From positions 186,001 through 250,000 of the forward strand of contig NZ_JALJVY010000003.1 of assembly GCF_024168485.1 (NCBI RefSeq): DNA of 64,000 nucleotides. The letters run 5' to 3'. The notes under the pieces are model-generated. The model saw only the letters and a program-made list of their open reading frames with translations. It was not told where the DNA came from and did not search any database. A program made the translations under genes and the position numbers. Positions 1-7,681 of the stretch are shown in pieces (the first letter of the stretch is position 1; each line of letters starts with the position of its first letter). This DNA is from Sphingobium sp. OAS761 (GTDB lineage: Bacteria > Pseudomonadota > Alphaproteobacteria > Sphingomonadales > Sphingomonadaceae).

Positions 1-168
1 AAGCGAGGACAGAAGAACCCGGCGCAGCGCGTTGCCGAGCGTCAGGCCGAACCCGCGCTCCAGCGGCTCCGCCACGAACGTCGCCTTCCGCCCGCCGTCA
101 CCGGCCGGCTTGATTTCCAGCGCGTTGGGCTTCTTCAATTCCTGCCAGTTCTTCATGTTGACAGTCAT
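1..168 (-). CDS. rpoA: RNA polymerase alpha subunit, N-terminal part (runs off the window)
   Basis: Only the first 56 codons are present; the gene continues beyond base 1. The protein opens [14 protein letters not shown] and reaches the family signature [20 protein letters not shown], the start of the alpha N-terminal domain that dimerises to nucleate RNA polymerase assembly. The ATG at 168 is chosen because translation from there matches the usual alphaproteobacterial alpha N-terminus. It lies downstream of rpsM and rpsK on the same strand, the standard alpha-operon order, so it is probably cotranscribed with them. Identification is secure despite truncation. Confidence 0.97.
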   Translation of the reverse strand, partial: MTVNMKNWQELKKPNALEIKPAGDGGRKATFVAEPLERGFGLTLGNALRRVLLSSL

Positions 169-189
169 GTAATTCCCCTGGGGATGGAG

Positions 190-232
190 GCCGGAACGCT
201 TGAAAATCCTGAACCCGACAGGACGTTCCGGC
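190..232 (-). other. Nested hairpin in the rpsK-rpoA intergenic leader
   Basis: Between rpsK and the rpoA start there is a perfect 9-bp inverted repeat, GCCGGAACG at 190-198 and CGTTCCGGC at 224-232, with an inner TCCTG/CAGGA pair. It ends about 20 nt before the rpoA ATG, so in the transcript it could influence ribosome access or processing. No T-run follows, so it is not an intrinsic terminator. Function is inferred only from position. Confidence 0.5.
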
Positions 233-290
233 AATGTAAACGGGTGAACGGGGGGCGCGTCCGCCACCCGCTATGAACGGCGTGCTGCGA

Positions 291-680
291 TCAGACGCGA
301 CGACGCTTGGACGGACGCACGCCATTGTGCGGGATCGGCGTCACGTCGCGGATGGACGTGATGTGAAAGCCGACGGCCTGCAAGGCGCGCAGGGCCGATT
401 CGCGGCCCGAACCGGGGCCTTTCACTTCGACTTCCAGCGTGCGCACGCCATGTTCGGCGGCCTTGCGACCGGCGTCCTCGGCGCAGACCTGCGCAGCATA
501 GGGGGTCGACTTGCGGCTGCCCTTGAAGCCCATCATGCCGGCGGAGGACCAGCTGATCGCATTGCCCTGGGCGTCGGTGATGGTCACCATGGTGTTGTTG
601 AAGCTGGCGTTGACGTGCGCGACGCCGGCCGAGATGTTCTTGCGCTCGCGCCGCTTGATGCGCTGGGGTTCGCGTGCCAT
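291..680 (-). CDS. rpsK: 30S ribosomal protein S11 (uS11)
   Basis: This 129-residue protein carries the S11 landmarks: a basic start ([15 protein letters not shown]), the VNASFNNT and [19 protein letters not shown] segments, a [13 protein letters not shown] stretch and the [19 protein letters not shown]-terminus. S11 sits on the 30S platform and contacts 16S rRNA near the E site. Length is normal for the family. The gene follows rpsM and precedes rpoA on the same strand, with about 90 and 122 bp spacers that each contain a hairpin. Confidence 0.98.
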   Translation of the reverse strand: MAREPQRIKRRERKNISAGVAHVNASFNNTMVTITDAQGNAISWSSAGMMGFKGSRKSTPYAAQVCAEDAGRKAAEHGVRTLEVEVKGPGSGRESALRALQAVGFHITSIRDVTPIPHNGVRPSKRRRV

Positions 681-748
681 TTTGCTCTATCCTACTGAAA
701 TCGTTGGATGCTGAAGGCATCCCGCTTGGGGGGAACTGCCTCCGGCGG

Positions 749-775
749 AGTAATTCGTCCCCCGGACGAATTACT
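749..775 (-). other. Perfect 12-bp hairpin over the rpsM stop codon
   Basis: AGTAATTCGTCC (749-760) and GGACGAATTACT (764-775) form a perfect 12-bp inverted repeat with a 3-nt loop. The right arm includes the TAA stop of rpsM (771-773 on the minus strand). No U-tract follows, so it does not look like a terminator. An mRNA-processing or stability element between S13 and S11 is possible. Confidence 0.55.
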
Positions 776-1139
776 TCTTCTTGCCGGCGATCGGCTTGGC
801 CTTGCCCTTGCGGGTGCGCGCATTGGTGTGCGTGCGCTGGCCGCGGACCGGCAGGCCCTTGCGATGACGCAGGCCGCGATAGCAGGCCAGGTCCATCAGG
901 CGCTTGATGTTCATCGCCGTTTCGCGACGCAGGTCGCCCTCGACCGTCAGGTCGGCGTCGATGGCTTCGCGGATCTGGAGCACTTCGGCGTCCGAAAGGT
1001 CCTGAACGCGGCGGCTGTGGTCGATGCCCAGCTTGTCGGCGATGTCGACGGCGGTCTTGCGGCCGATGCCGTGAATGTAGGTGAGCGCGATGATCACGCG
1101 CTTGTTGGTCGGGATGTTGACACCCGCAATACGTGCCAT
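771..1139 (-). CDS. rpsM: 30S ribosomal protein S13 (uS13)
   Basis: The 122-residue product has the S13 pattern: [15 protein letters not shown] at the start, [11 protein letters not shown] in the helix-two-turn-helix part, [14 protein letters not shown], the [24 protein letters not shown] rRNA-binding tail region in pieces, and a terminal KKK. S13 lies in the 30S head and touches the 50S subunit and P-site tRNA. A longer in-frame opening exists upstream, but the ATG at 1139 is preferred: it gives the canonical N-terminus and has GGAGACC about 10 nt upstream. It heads the part of the alpha operon seen here. Confidence 0.98.
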   Translation of the reverse strand: MARIAGVNIPTNKRVIIALTYIHGIGRKTAVDIADKLGIDHSRRVQDLSDAEVLQIREAIDADLTVEGDLRRETAMNIKRLMDLACYRGLRHRKGLPVRGQRTHTNARTRKGKAKPIAGKKK

Positions 1140-1251
1140 GGTAACTTGGTCTCCTGCTCCACGGGATGGTTGGCGCCACCCCATCTCAAAGCGTCCGGGC
1201 CGTTTTTCCGTAGCGGAAAGGGCGGCCATGATGATCTTCCCCTAGACGCAA

Positions 1252-1283
1252 AAAAGACGGCCGGTGCAGGAAAGCACCGCCGC
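1252..1283 (-). terminator. Intrinsic terminator downstream of the glutaminyl cyclase-like gene
   Basis: On the minus strand CGGC-GGTGC pairs with GCACC-GGCCG around a TTTCCT loop (one bulged G) and is followed by TCTTTTTTG. This is a classic GC stem plus U-tract. It lies after the 1370-2116 gene and before rpsM, so it should separate the ygfZ/cyclase unit from the ribosomal operon. Confidence 0.7.
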
Positions 1284-1369
1284 TCGCCAACGTCTTGGGG
1301 AGCAGGGCCATTACCGATTCGCATGGCTGCTGTCAACCGCAGGGCGGTGCCGATGGCCCCGCCGGCCGG

Positions 1370-2116
1370 TTACGGCCGTACCCGGATTTCGAACAGGCGC
1401 GGCCAGTTCTTGCCGGTCACGAACAGCCGGTCGCGCGCGGCGTCATAGGCGATGCCGTTGGCCACCGCCTCGCTGTCCGTCACCTTCGCGGCCCGCATCA
1501 GCGGCGCTATGTCGACCCAGTCGATGACGGCGCCGCTGTCCGGGTCGATCCGGGCGATGCGGCTATCGTACCAGATGTTCGCCCACACCTCGCCCTTCAC
1601 ATATTCCAGTTCGTTCAGGCGATCGACCGGGCGGCCTTTCCAGGTGACGGTGACGCGGCGCCGCTCCGCCAGCGTGTCGGGGTCCAGAAAGCGCAACTGG
1701 GCGGTCCCGTCCGACATGATCAGGCTGTGCCCGTCCTGCGTCAGGCCCCAGCCTTCGCCTTCGTACCGGAAATCCGACTGCGGCGCGAAATCGGCCAGCG
1801 ACCACACGAACCCCCGGCGATGGCGCCATGTGAGGCTGATCAGCCGGTCCTTCCAGTTGACGATGCCCTCGCCGAAATAGGGGCGGTCGACGACGCGGCG
1901 TTGCAGGACCCTGCCGGTTCGCAGCGCGACCTTGCGTATCTCCGATCGCCCTTCCAGTCCCGTGCTCTCGTACAGCGCGCCGTCCAGATAAAAGAGTCCC
2001 TCGGTAAAGGCTTCCGCGTCGTGGGGATAGGATTTGACCAGCGTCCAGCGTGTCTCGGCCCGCGCCGGCACCGTCAGGATCAGCGCGCCCAGCACCGCGG
2101 CAAGCAGCCGCCTCAT
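1370..2116 (-). CDS. Glutaminyl-peptide cyclotransferase-like protein, exported
   Basis: This 248-residue protein starts with a signal peptide (MRRLLAAVLGALILTVPARAE) and then follows the bacterial/plant glutamine cyclotransferase five-blade propeller family. The recognised stretches are YPHDAEAFTEGLFY, YESTGLEGRSEIRKV, YFGEGIVNWKDRLISLTW, EGWGLTQDGHSLIMSDGT, LNELEYVKGEVWANIWYDS and GIAYDAARDRLFVTGKNWP. Such enzymes turn N-terminal glutamine into pyroglutamate, here presumably in the periplasm. The ATG overlaps the ygfZ stop by four bases (ATGA), so the pair is translationally coupled. The family call is strong; the peptide substrate is unknown. Confidence 0.88.
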   Translation of the reverse strand: MRRLLAAVLGALILTVPARAETRWTLVKSYPHDAEAFTEGLFYLDGALYESTGLEGRSEIRKVALRTGRVLQRRVVDRPYFGEGIVNWKDRLISLTWRHRRGFVWSLADFAPQSDFRYEGEGWGLTQDGHSLIMSDGTAQLRFLDPDTLAERRRVTVTWKGRPVDRLNELEYVKGEVWANIWYDSRIARIDPDSGAVIDWVDIAPLMRAAKVTDSEAVANGIAYDAARDRLFVTGKNWPRLFEIRVRP

Positions 2117-2850
2117 CCCGCCGCCTGCGCGGCGATGGCGCCGGCCAGCCAGCCGGGGAGCAGCGCCGGGTCGACATCCTCCATCCGCCGCAGTTCGATC
2201 GACAGGCCAAGGTCGGGCGCGGTCGCGCGCTGGCGCTTCTCGTCCGCCTGCGCCAGCGGCACGGCGATCAGCCGCCGGCTCACCTTGTTGCGATAATGCA
2301 TGCGCGCGGTATTTTCCTGCCCGACATAGCAGCCCTTGTCGTAATCCACGCCGTGCAGTTCCTCCGCATTGGTTTCCAGCCACAATATCTGGTCCTGCCC
2401 CAGTTCCCCGGCGCCCTCGAATATCCCGAGCGAGAGGCGATGGACGCGAAAGGCGGCCGACGCGTCGCCCCCGTCCCCCGGGGCCAGCCAACGATGGCCC
2501 AGCGCGGCCAGGCGCGGGTCGTGCGGCCGGCCCGGCGCATCGGGCGACCAGTGCACCGCCAGCGTCTCCTCGCGCGCGACTACGGCCTTGCGGCGCAGGC
2601 GATACAGCGTCAGCCGCTTCGCCAGCGCATCGGCCTGCGCCGCCTCGCAATCGATCAGCACGTCCGCGCCGTCGCCCCACAGGATGAAGTCGAACAGCGC
2701 CTTGCCCTGCGGCGTCAGCAGCCCGGACCAGCGCGGCGCACCGTCCGCCAGGGTCAGGACGTCGCGCGTCAGCAGCCCTTGCAGGAAGGGCCGTGCCTCC
2801 TCGCCGGAAATTCTGATCAGGGCGCGGTCGGTTAGGGTGGTGCCGGTCAT
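2113..2850 (-). CDS. ygfZ: YgfZ/GcvT-like folate-binding protein
   Basis: The 245-residue protein carries the diagnostic YgfZ motif KGCYVGQE (seen as DYDKGCYVGQENTARMHYRNK) and an N-terminal GcvT-like fold (ISGEEARPFLQGLLTRDV). YgfZ proteins bind tetrahydrofolate and help maintain some Fe-S enzymes such as MiaB. The start is placed at MTGTTLTDRAL (2850); a start 24 nt further upstream is also open. It is the first gene of a two-gene unit with the glutaminyl cyclase-like gene and is divergent from pyrC. Confidence 0.92.
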   Translation of the reverse strand: MTGTTLTDRALIRISGEEARPFLQGLLTRDVLTLADGAPRWSGLLTPQGKALFDFILWGDGADVLIDCEAAQADALAKRLTLYRLRRKAVVAREETLAVHWSPDAPGRPHDPRLAALGHRWLAPGDGGDASAAFRVHRLSLGIFEGAGELGQDQILWLETNAEELHGVDYDKGCYVGQENTARMHYRNKVSRRLIAVPLAQADEKRQRATAPDLGLSIELRRMEDVDPALLPGWLAGAIAAQAAG

Positions 2851-2920
2851 CGGCTTTAGGTAGGACGGCGGCACGACTTAGCCAAGTCGTTCGCGCGACG
2901 GCAGCAGACAGGAACGTCCC

Positions 2921-4264
2921 ATGACCCAGACCTATGACATGATCCTTCGCAACGGCACCGTCCATACGCCGGGCGGTTCGGAACAGGTCGATGTCGGCGT
3001 GCGCGACGGCCGGATCGCGGCGATCGGCACGGGTCTGGGCGCAGGGTCAGGCGGGGCGGGCGAGGTGATCGACTGCACCGGGCTCGACGTGCTGCCCGGC
3101 TGTATCGACAGCCAGGTCCATTTCCGCGAACCCGGGCTTGAACATAAGGAAGACCTGGAATCGGGCAGCCGCGCCGCGGTACTGGGCGGTGTCACCGCCG
3201 TGTTCGAAATGCCTAACACCAATCCCAACACCGACACCGCCGATCGCGTCCATGACAAACTCGCCCGCGCCCGTCATCGCATGTGGTGCGACCATGCCTT
3301 CTATGTCGGCGCGACGGCCGACAATGCCGAGCAGCTCGGGGAACTGGAACGCATCCCCGGCACGTCCGGGGTCAAGATCTTCATGGGCGCCTCGACCGGC
3401 AGCCTGCTTGTCGACGATGACGATGCGCTGTCCCGCGTACTCGCGTCGGGCAGCCGCCGCGTCGCCATCCATGCCGAGGACGAGGCCCGGATGAACGCGC
3501 GCAAGGATTTGCGGGTGGAAGGCGACCCGTCGTCCCATCCGGTCTGGCGGGACGATGAAAGCGCGATGATCGCGACGAAGCGGATCATCGCGCTGGCCCG
3601 CAAGGCCCGCCGCCGCATCCACATCCTGCACGTCACCACGCCGGCGGAGCTGGACTATATCGCCCGGAACAAGGATATCGCCACCTGCGAGGTGACGCCC
3701 CAGCATCTGACGCTGGCGGCCGAGGATGCCTATCCCCGCCTTGGCAGCCATGCGCAGATGAACCCGCCGATCCGCAGCGCCGCGCACCGCGAAGGCCTGT
3801 GGTTCTGGCTCAACCAGGGCGTACCCGACGTGCTGGGCAGCGACCATGCGCCCCACACGATCGAGGAAAAGGCGAAGCCCTATCCCGCCAGCCCCAGCGG
3901 GATGCCCGGCGTGCAGACGCTCGTGCCACTGCTGCTCGACCATGTGGCGGCGGGGCGGCTCAGCCTGCGTCGCTTCATCGAACTCACCTCGTCCGGGCCA
4001 CAGCGTGTCTTCGGCCTGACGGGCAAGGGCCGCATCGCGCTCGGCTATGACGCCGACTTCACCGTGGTCGACCTCAAGAAGCGCTGGACGGTCGGCAGGG
4101 ACTGGCTCGCTTCGCGCTGCGACTGGTCGCCCTTCGACGGCATGGACCTGACCGGAAAGGCGATCGGCACCATCATCCGCGGCCACCGCGTCATGTGGGA
4201 GGACAGCCTGGCCGAAGCAGCCGTGGGCGAACCCGTGCGGTTCGAATCGACCCAGTTCGCCTGA
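2921..4264 (+). CDS. pyrC: Dihydroorotase (PyrC, class I amidohydrolase)
   Basis: This 447-residue amidohydrolase fits the dihydroorotase step of pyrimidine synthesis (carbamoyl aspartate to dihydroorotate). Visible metal and active-site residues are the HFREPG segment near 67-72, the expected carboxylated lysine in GVKIFMG (K152), H184 in AIHAEDE, H237 in HILHVTT, and D308 in GSDHAPH. One oddity is that the usual Asp-x-His-x-His is Asp-Ser-Gln-Val-His here (D63, Q65, H67), so the first metal-binding histidine is glutamine. The alphaproteobacterial group I recall shares this variant. GGAAC precedes the ATG. An allantoinase or other cyclic amidohydrolase cannot be excluded. Confidence 0.87.
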   Translation: MTQTYDMILRNGTVHTPGGSEQVDVGVRDGRIAAIGTGLGAGSGGAGEVIDCTGLDVLPGCIDSQVHFREPGLEHKEDLESGSRAAVLGGVTAVFEMPNTNPNTDTADRVHDKLARARHRMWCDHAFYVGATADNAEQLGELERIPGTSGVKIFMGASTGSLLVDDDDALSRVLASGSRRVAIHAEDEARMNARKDLRVEGDPSSHPVWRDDESAMIATKRIIALARKARRRIHILHVTTPAELDYIARNKDIATCEVTPQHLTLAAEDAYPRLGSHAQMNPPIRSAAHREGLWFWLNQGVPDVLGSDHAPHTIEEKAKPYPASPSGMPGVQTLVPLLLDHVAAGRLSLRRFIELTSSGPQRVFGLTGKGRIALGYDADFTVVDLKKRWTVGRDWLASRCDWSPFDGMDLTGKAIGTIIRGHRVMWEDSLAEAAVGEPVRFESTQFA

Positions 4265-4267
4265 CCG

Positions 4268-5170
4268 TCAGGCCGCGGCCACCCGGTTGCGGCGGGCGCT
4301 GTTGTAGCTGTCCGTCGCGAACAGGATCAGCCCTGCCCAGATCAGGGCGAAACTGGCCATCTGCCCGGCGCTGAGCGTTTCGCCCAGTACCACGACGCCG
4401 CACAGGAATTGCAGGGTCGGGGCCAGGAACTGGAGCAGGCCCAGCGTCGCCATCGGCAAGCGGCGGGCCGCAACGGCGAACAGCACCAGCGGGACCGTCG
4501 TGACCACGCCCGACAGGATCAGCAACAGGCTGGTTGCCATGTCCTGCCCGAACCCGATGCCGCCATGGCCCGCTTCCCAGAACAGATAGGCCGTGGCCGG
4601 CGGCGCCAGCAGCAGCGTCTCGACCCCCAGCCCCGGCATCGCCGCGACCGGGGTCAGCTTGCGCAGCAGGCCGTAGAAGGCAAAGCTGAACGCCAGCACC
4701 AGGCTGATCCACAAGGTGGTGAGCGCCGACGCCGCCAGGATCGCCACACCCACCGCCGCGACCGCGATCGCGACCAGTTGCGGACGGCGCAGCCTTTCCT
4801 TCAGCACGATCACCCCCAGCGCCACATTGACCAGCGGATTGAGGAAATAGCCCAGGCTCGCGGCGATGACATGGTCGGCGTTGACGGCCCAGACATAGGT
4901 CAGCCAGTTGACGCCGATCATCACCGCCGATCCGGCCAGCGGCAGCACGATGCGGCGGTCGCCCAGTGCCTGGCGCAACGCGGGAAGCGTCCGGCGCGCG
5001 GCCAGGATCACCAGGATCAGCAGCAGCGCCCACAGGATGCGCTGGGTGACGATCTCGACCGGATCGACATGGTGCAGCAGGCGGAAGAACAGCGGCAGCA
5101 GGCCCCACAGCCCATAGGCCGCGACCCCCGCCAGCAGCCCCCGCCGCGTTTCTGCGTCCGTCCGGGTCAG
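4268..5170 (-). CDS. rarD: RarD-type EamA/DMT membrane transporter
   Basis: The translation is a ten-helix DMT transporter of the RarD family, with AYGLWGLLPLFFRLL near the N-terminus, the NWLTYVWAVN and SLGYFLNPL segments, and QFLAPTLQFLCGVVVLGE near the C-terminus. No ATG, GTG or TTG lies in frame before GTG 5011, which would cut off the first helix and the conserved AYGLWG segment. Reading from CTG at 5170 gives 300 residues, the normal family length, and this CTG overlaps the TGA of the upstream gene (CTGA). A rare, coupled CTG start is therefore proposed. Substrate is unknown. Confidence 0.82.
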   Translation of the reverse strand: MTRTDAETRRGLLAGVAAYGLWGLLPLFFRLLHHVDPVEIVTQRILWALLLILVILAARRTLPALRQALGDRRIVLPLAGSAVMIGVNWLTYVWAVNADHVIAASLGYFLNPLVNVALGVIVLKERLRRPQLVAIAVAAVGVAILAASALTTLWISLVLAFSFAFYGLLRKLTPVAAMPGLGVETLLLAPPATAYLFWEAGHGGIGFGQDMATSLLLILSGVVTTVPLVLFAVAARRLPMATLGLLQFLAPTLQFLCGVVVLGETLSAGQMASFALIWAGLILFATDSYNSARRNRVAAA

Positions 5171-5388
5171 AGGATGCCCCCGCCGAGGAACAGGCGCAGC
5201 GCGCCGAAGCCCGCCACCAGCAGGCAGAAATTCTGCCCGCCCTTCTTAGAGGACATGAGGCCGATCAGGGCGCCGAAAAGCGCTATGGGCACCAGGATCC
5301 AGTTGAGTGCGCCCAGCAGCGGAATGACCGCCGGGATCATCAGGATGAGCGTGACAAGGCCGATCAGGGCTGACAATATGTTGAGCAT
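5167..5388 (-). CDS. Small two- to three-helix membrane protein
   Basis: A 73-residue hydrophobic protein, MLNILSALIGLVTLILMIPA..., with strongly apolar stretches at about 4-20, 24-43 and 55-72 and a short SSKKGGQN loop. The ATG at 5388 is preferred over a longer start because it gives a compact membrane protein. Its TGA overlaps the proposed CTG start of rarD, so the two are likely coupled. I do not recognise a named family. Confidence 0.7.
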   Translation of the reverse strand: MLNILSALIGLVTLILMIPAVIPLLGALNWILVPIALFGALIGLMSSKKGGQNFCLLVAGFGALRLFLGGGIL

Positions 5389-5546
5389 GCCGGCTAGATG
5401 GCCCTTTCGCAGGCACGCGGCAAGGACCTGCGACAGGCCAGTGGGACGCAACTGGCCGTGTCGCGCGAAAAGATCCGCGATTCACCAAATATCCTAACGA
5501 AAAATTAACGCCTCCTCTTCATGGCTTGTTTACGAAGGAGTGAAGA

Positions 5547-6290
5547 ATGGCGCTGTTCCGGTCTATTTCCGTGCTTTCGCTGGCGCTGGCGCTCGGCGCC
5601 TGCGGCAAGGGCGACAAGGAGGCCAATCTGGCCGCGCTTGACGCGCAACTCACCAACAACAGCGCCGATCCGGCGCTCAAGGCGGCGATCTCCGATCCCA
5701 TCCTCGTCGACCCGCAACTGGTCGGCCAGTCCAATCGCAATGCCGTCCGTCCCGCCGACAAGCCCGCCAACGGCGCCGTGCCCGTGCTCGCCGGCGACGC
5801 GGGCGAGGCCCAGGCGGAGGCGATGAAGCTGGCGGGCGGCAAGCTGTTGTCCGCGCCCGCGCCCAGTGAGGGCGCGGCGATGGAATCCACCGTCACGCTG
5901 GCCGCCGTCGCCCGCGAACAGGCCACGGCGCGCGGCGGCAATGCGGGCTGCGCGAAGAAACTCGACTATGGCATGGAATGGGCGCAGCGCCTGCCCGAGC
6001 CTTTCGTCCTCTACCCCGGCGCGCAGCTTACGGAGGCCGCGGGCGCGCAAGCCGACGGCTGCACCCTGCGCGCGGCCAGCTTCGTGACGCCGGTGCCGCG
6101 CCAGGGGGTGATGGACTATTATTACACCCTCGCCCGCCGCGCGGGCTATGACGGCGAACATCGCGTGCTGGGCGGCGACCATGTGCTGGGCGGCACGCGC
6201 AAGAGCGACGGCAGCGCCTATTTCATCCTGTTCACCGACGCAGCGGGCGGCAAGACCGGCGTCGACATCATCGCCGACAACGGCGGCTGA
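5547..6290 (+). CDS. Predicted outer-membrane lipoprotein of unknown function
   Basis: A 247-residue protein with an N-terminal lipoprotein signal: MALFRSISVLSLALALGAC, lipobox LGAC with C19 as the lipidated residue. The mature part is alanine-rich to about residue 125, then folds around a cysteine pair (NAGCAKKLDYG and ADGCTLRAAS) and a C-terminal block with VMDYYYTLARRAGYDGEHRVLGG. GGAG lies ten bases before the ATG. No function can be read. It precedes another exported unknown on the same strand (78-bp gap). Confidence 0.78.
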   Translation: MALFRSISVLSLALALGACGKGDKEANLAALDAQLTNNSADPALKAAISDPILVDPQLVGQSNRNAVRPADKPANGAVPVLAGDAGEAQAEAMKLAGGKLLSAPAPSEGAAMESTVTLAAVAREQATARGGNAGCAKKLDYGMEWAQRLPEPFVLYPGAQLTEAAGAQADGCTLRAASFVTPVPRQGVMDYYYTLARRAGYDGEHRVLGGDHVLGGTRKSDGSAYFILFTDAAGGKTGVDIIADNGG

Positions 6291-6367
6291 TTTTAACGCC
6301 CCCGTTCAGCCGCGCGACAGCCGGACGCGGATATGGCTCCCTTCGTCGGATCGGGACGGAGGGTGCG

Positions 6368-7003
6368 ATGGGTAACGGGCTTCGCTGGATGACGGGCGCG
6401 CTGGTCGGCGTTGCGATGGTGACGGGCAGCATCGGGACGGCGCAGGCCCGTCCGTACCGGGACCGCGGCTGGCACCATCATTACCGGGACCGGGATCGCT
6501 TCGGCGTGGGCGACGCGATCGGCGTCGCCGCGCTGGTCGGCGCCGTCGCCATCGTGGCCTCTTCCCTGTCGAAGGACCGCAAGGCCGCGCAGGGCACCGG
6601 GCACGACCCCGCCGACCGGAATTATCGCGATCAGCCCGGGGACGACGCACCCCCGACGGACGGCACCGATTATGGCGCGGACATGCGCGGCGACGCCGCG
6701 CCGGGCGACGACGGCGATTTTTCCGACCTGGCCGCCGCCCACGACATGGACGACCGGATGACCGACGCCTGCGCGCTCGCCGCGCGGGACGAAGCGCAGG
6801 CGCGCGGCGCGGCCTATGCCGAAATCCGCCGTGTCGACGCGCCCCGTGCCGCGACCAGCGGCGGCTATAATGTCGACGGCGAAGTGGAAAGCCGCACGGC
6901 CTATCGCGCGGCCGGCGGCGAAACGCGCCGCTTCACCTGCGCGATGAACCGCGACGGCCGCGTGGTCAGCGTCTATCTCAGCCGCGATCTCGTCCTGCGC
7001 TGA
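6368..7003 (+). CDS. Exported protein of unknown function, low-complexity middle
   Basis: A 211-residue protein with a signal peptide ending near AQA (residues 1-27), a short Arg/His/Asp-rich stretch (PYRDRGWHHHYRDRDR), a hydrophobic segment at about 48-66, an acidic low-complexity linker (about 75-125), and a conserved-looking C-terminal domain from about 130 (TDACALAARDEAQARGA ... ETRRFTCAMNRDGRVVSVYL) with two cysteines that could form a disulfide. The C-terminal domain is of a kind seen in many sphingomonad exported proteins. Function unknown. Confidence 0.75.
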   Translation: MGNGLRWMTGALVGVAMVTGSIGTAQARPYRDRGWHHHYRDRDRFGVGDAIGVAALVGAVAIVASSLSKDRKAAQGTGHDPADRNYRDQPGDDAPPTDGTDYGADMRGDAAPGDDGDFSDLAAAHDMDDRMTDACALAARDEAQARGAAYAEIRRVDAPRAATSGGYNVDGEVESRTAYRAAGGETRRFTCAMNRDGRVVSVYLSRDLVLR

Positions 7004-7072
7004 TCGCGCGCCGGTTTTGCTGTCCGCCTGCCCCCCATTGGGTTAGGATCCCCCCCGAATCAGGGGGTTAGG

Positions 7073-7672
7073 GTGGGCGATTTTCTTTTCGCACCGGGCA
7101 ATATCATGTTCGTGTCGGCACTGGTGCTGATGCTGCTGATCGGCGGCGTGCAGGCGCTCGGGCTGGACGGCGACATGGATCTGGACCTGGACGGCGATGC
7201 CGACCTGCTCGGCTGGCTGGGGTTCGGCCGGATGCCGCTGCTCGCGCTGCTGACCCTGTTCCTCGCCCTGTTCGCGCTGATCGGCCTTACCGGACAGCAT
7301 CTCGCTCTCGACCTTGCGGGCGGGATGCTGTCCGGATGGGTCGCGGTTCCGGCCGCCGCCGTCGCGGCGCTGCCCGCCACCGGCCTCGCCGCGCGGGTCA
7401 TCGGCCCGCTGCTGCCGCGCGATCACACGACCGCCATCTCGCTCGACATGCTGACCGGCAGTCACGCCCGGATCGTCACCGGCCGCGCCGCCGCCGGATC
7501 CCCAGCGCGCGCGCGCGTGGAGGACCATCATGGCCAGACCCATTATGTCATGGTCGAACCCGACAATGCGGGCCAGGTGCTGGAGGAAGGGGAGGCCGTC
7601 CTCCTCGTCCGGCGCGACGGCCCGCTGTTCCGCGCCATATCCCATGGCGATCATTATCTCCCCCGTCTCTAG
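7073..7672 (+). CDS. yqiJ: YqiJ-type inner-membrane protein with OB-fold domain
   Basis: The 199-residue protein has three hydrophobic segments (about 10-30, 53-76 and 80-104) followed by a soluble OB-like domain with GSHARIVTGRAAAGSPARARVEDHHGQTHYVMVEP. This is the arrangement of the YqiJ family (DUF1449), partners of flotillin YqiK. A start at 7073 is used: the codon gives MGDFLFAPGNIMF, typical for the family. The stop lies 9 bp before the flotillin ATG, with AGGAG in the gap, so the two genes form an operon that probably builds a membrane microdomain scaffold. Confidence 0.85.
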   Translation: MGDFLFAPGNIMFVSALVLMLLIGGVQALGLDGDMDLDLDGDADLLGWLGFGRMPLLALLTLFLALFALIGLTGQHLALDLAGGMLSGWVAVPAAAVAALPATGLAARVIGPLLPRDHTTAISLDMLTGSHARIVTGRAAAGSPARARVEDHHGQTHYVMVEPDNAGQVLEEGEAVLLVRRDGPLFRAISHGDHYLPRL

Positions 7673-7681
7673 GAGTATCTC

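Noticed and set aside
1370..2965. A 531-codon frame joining two genes
   Set aside because: The first half is out of frame with YgfZ and has no family match; only the part from 2116 is the cyclase-like gene with its own signal peptide.
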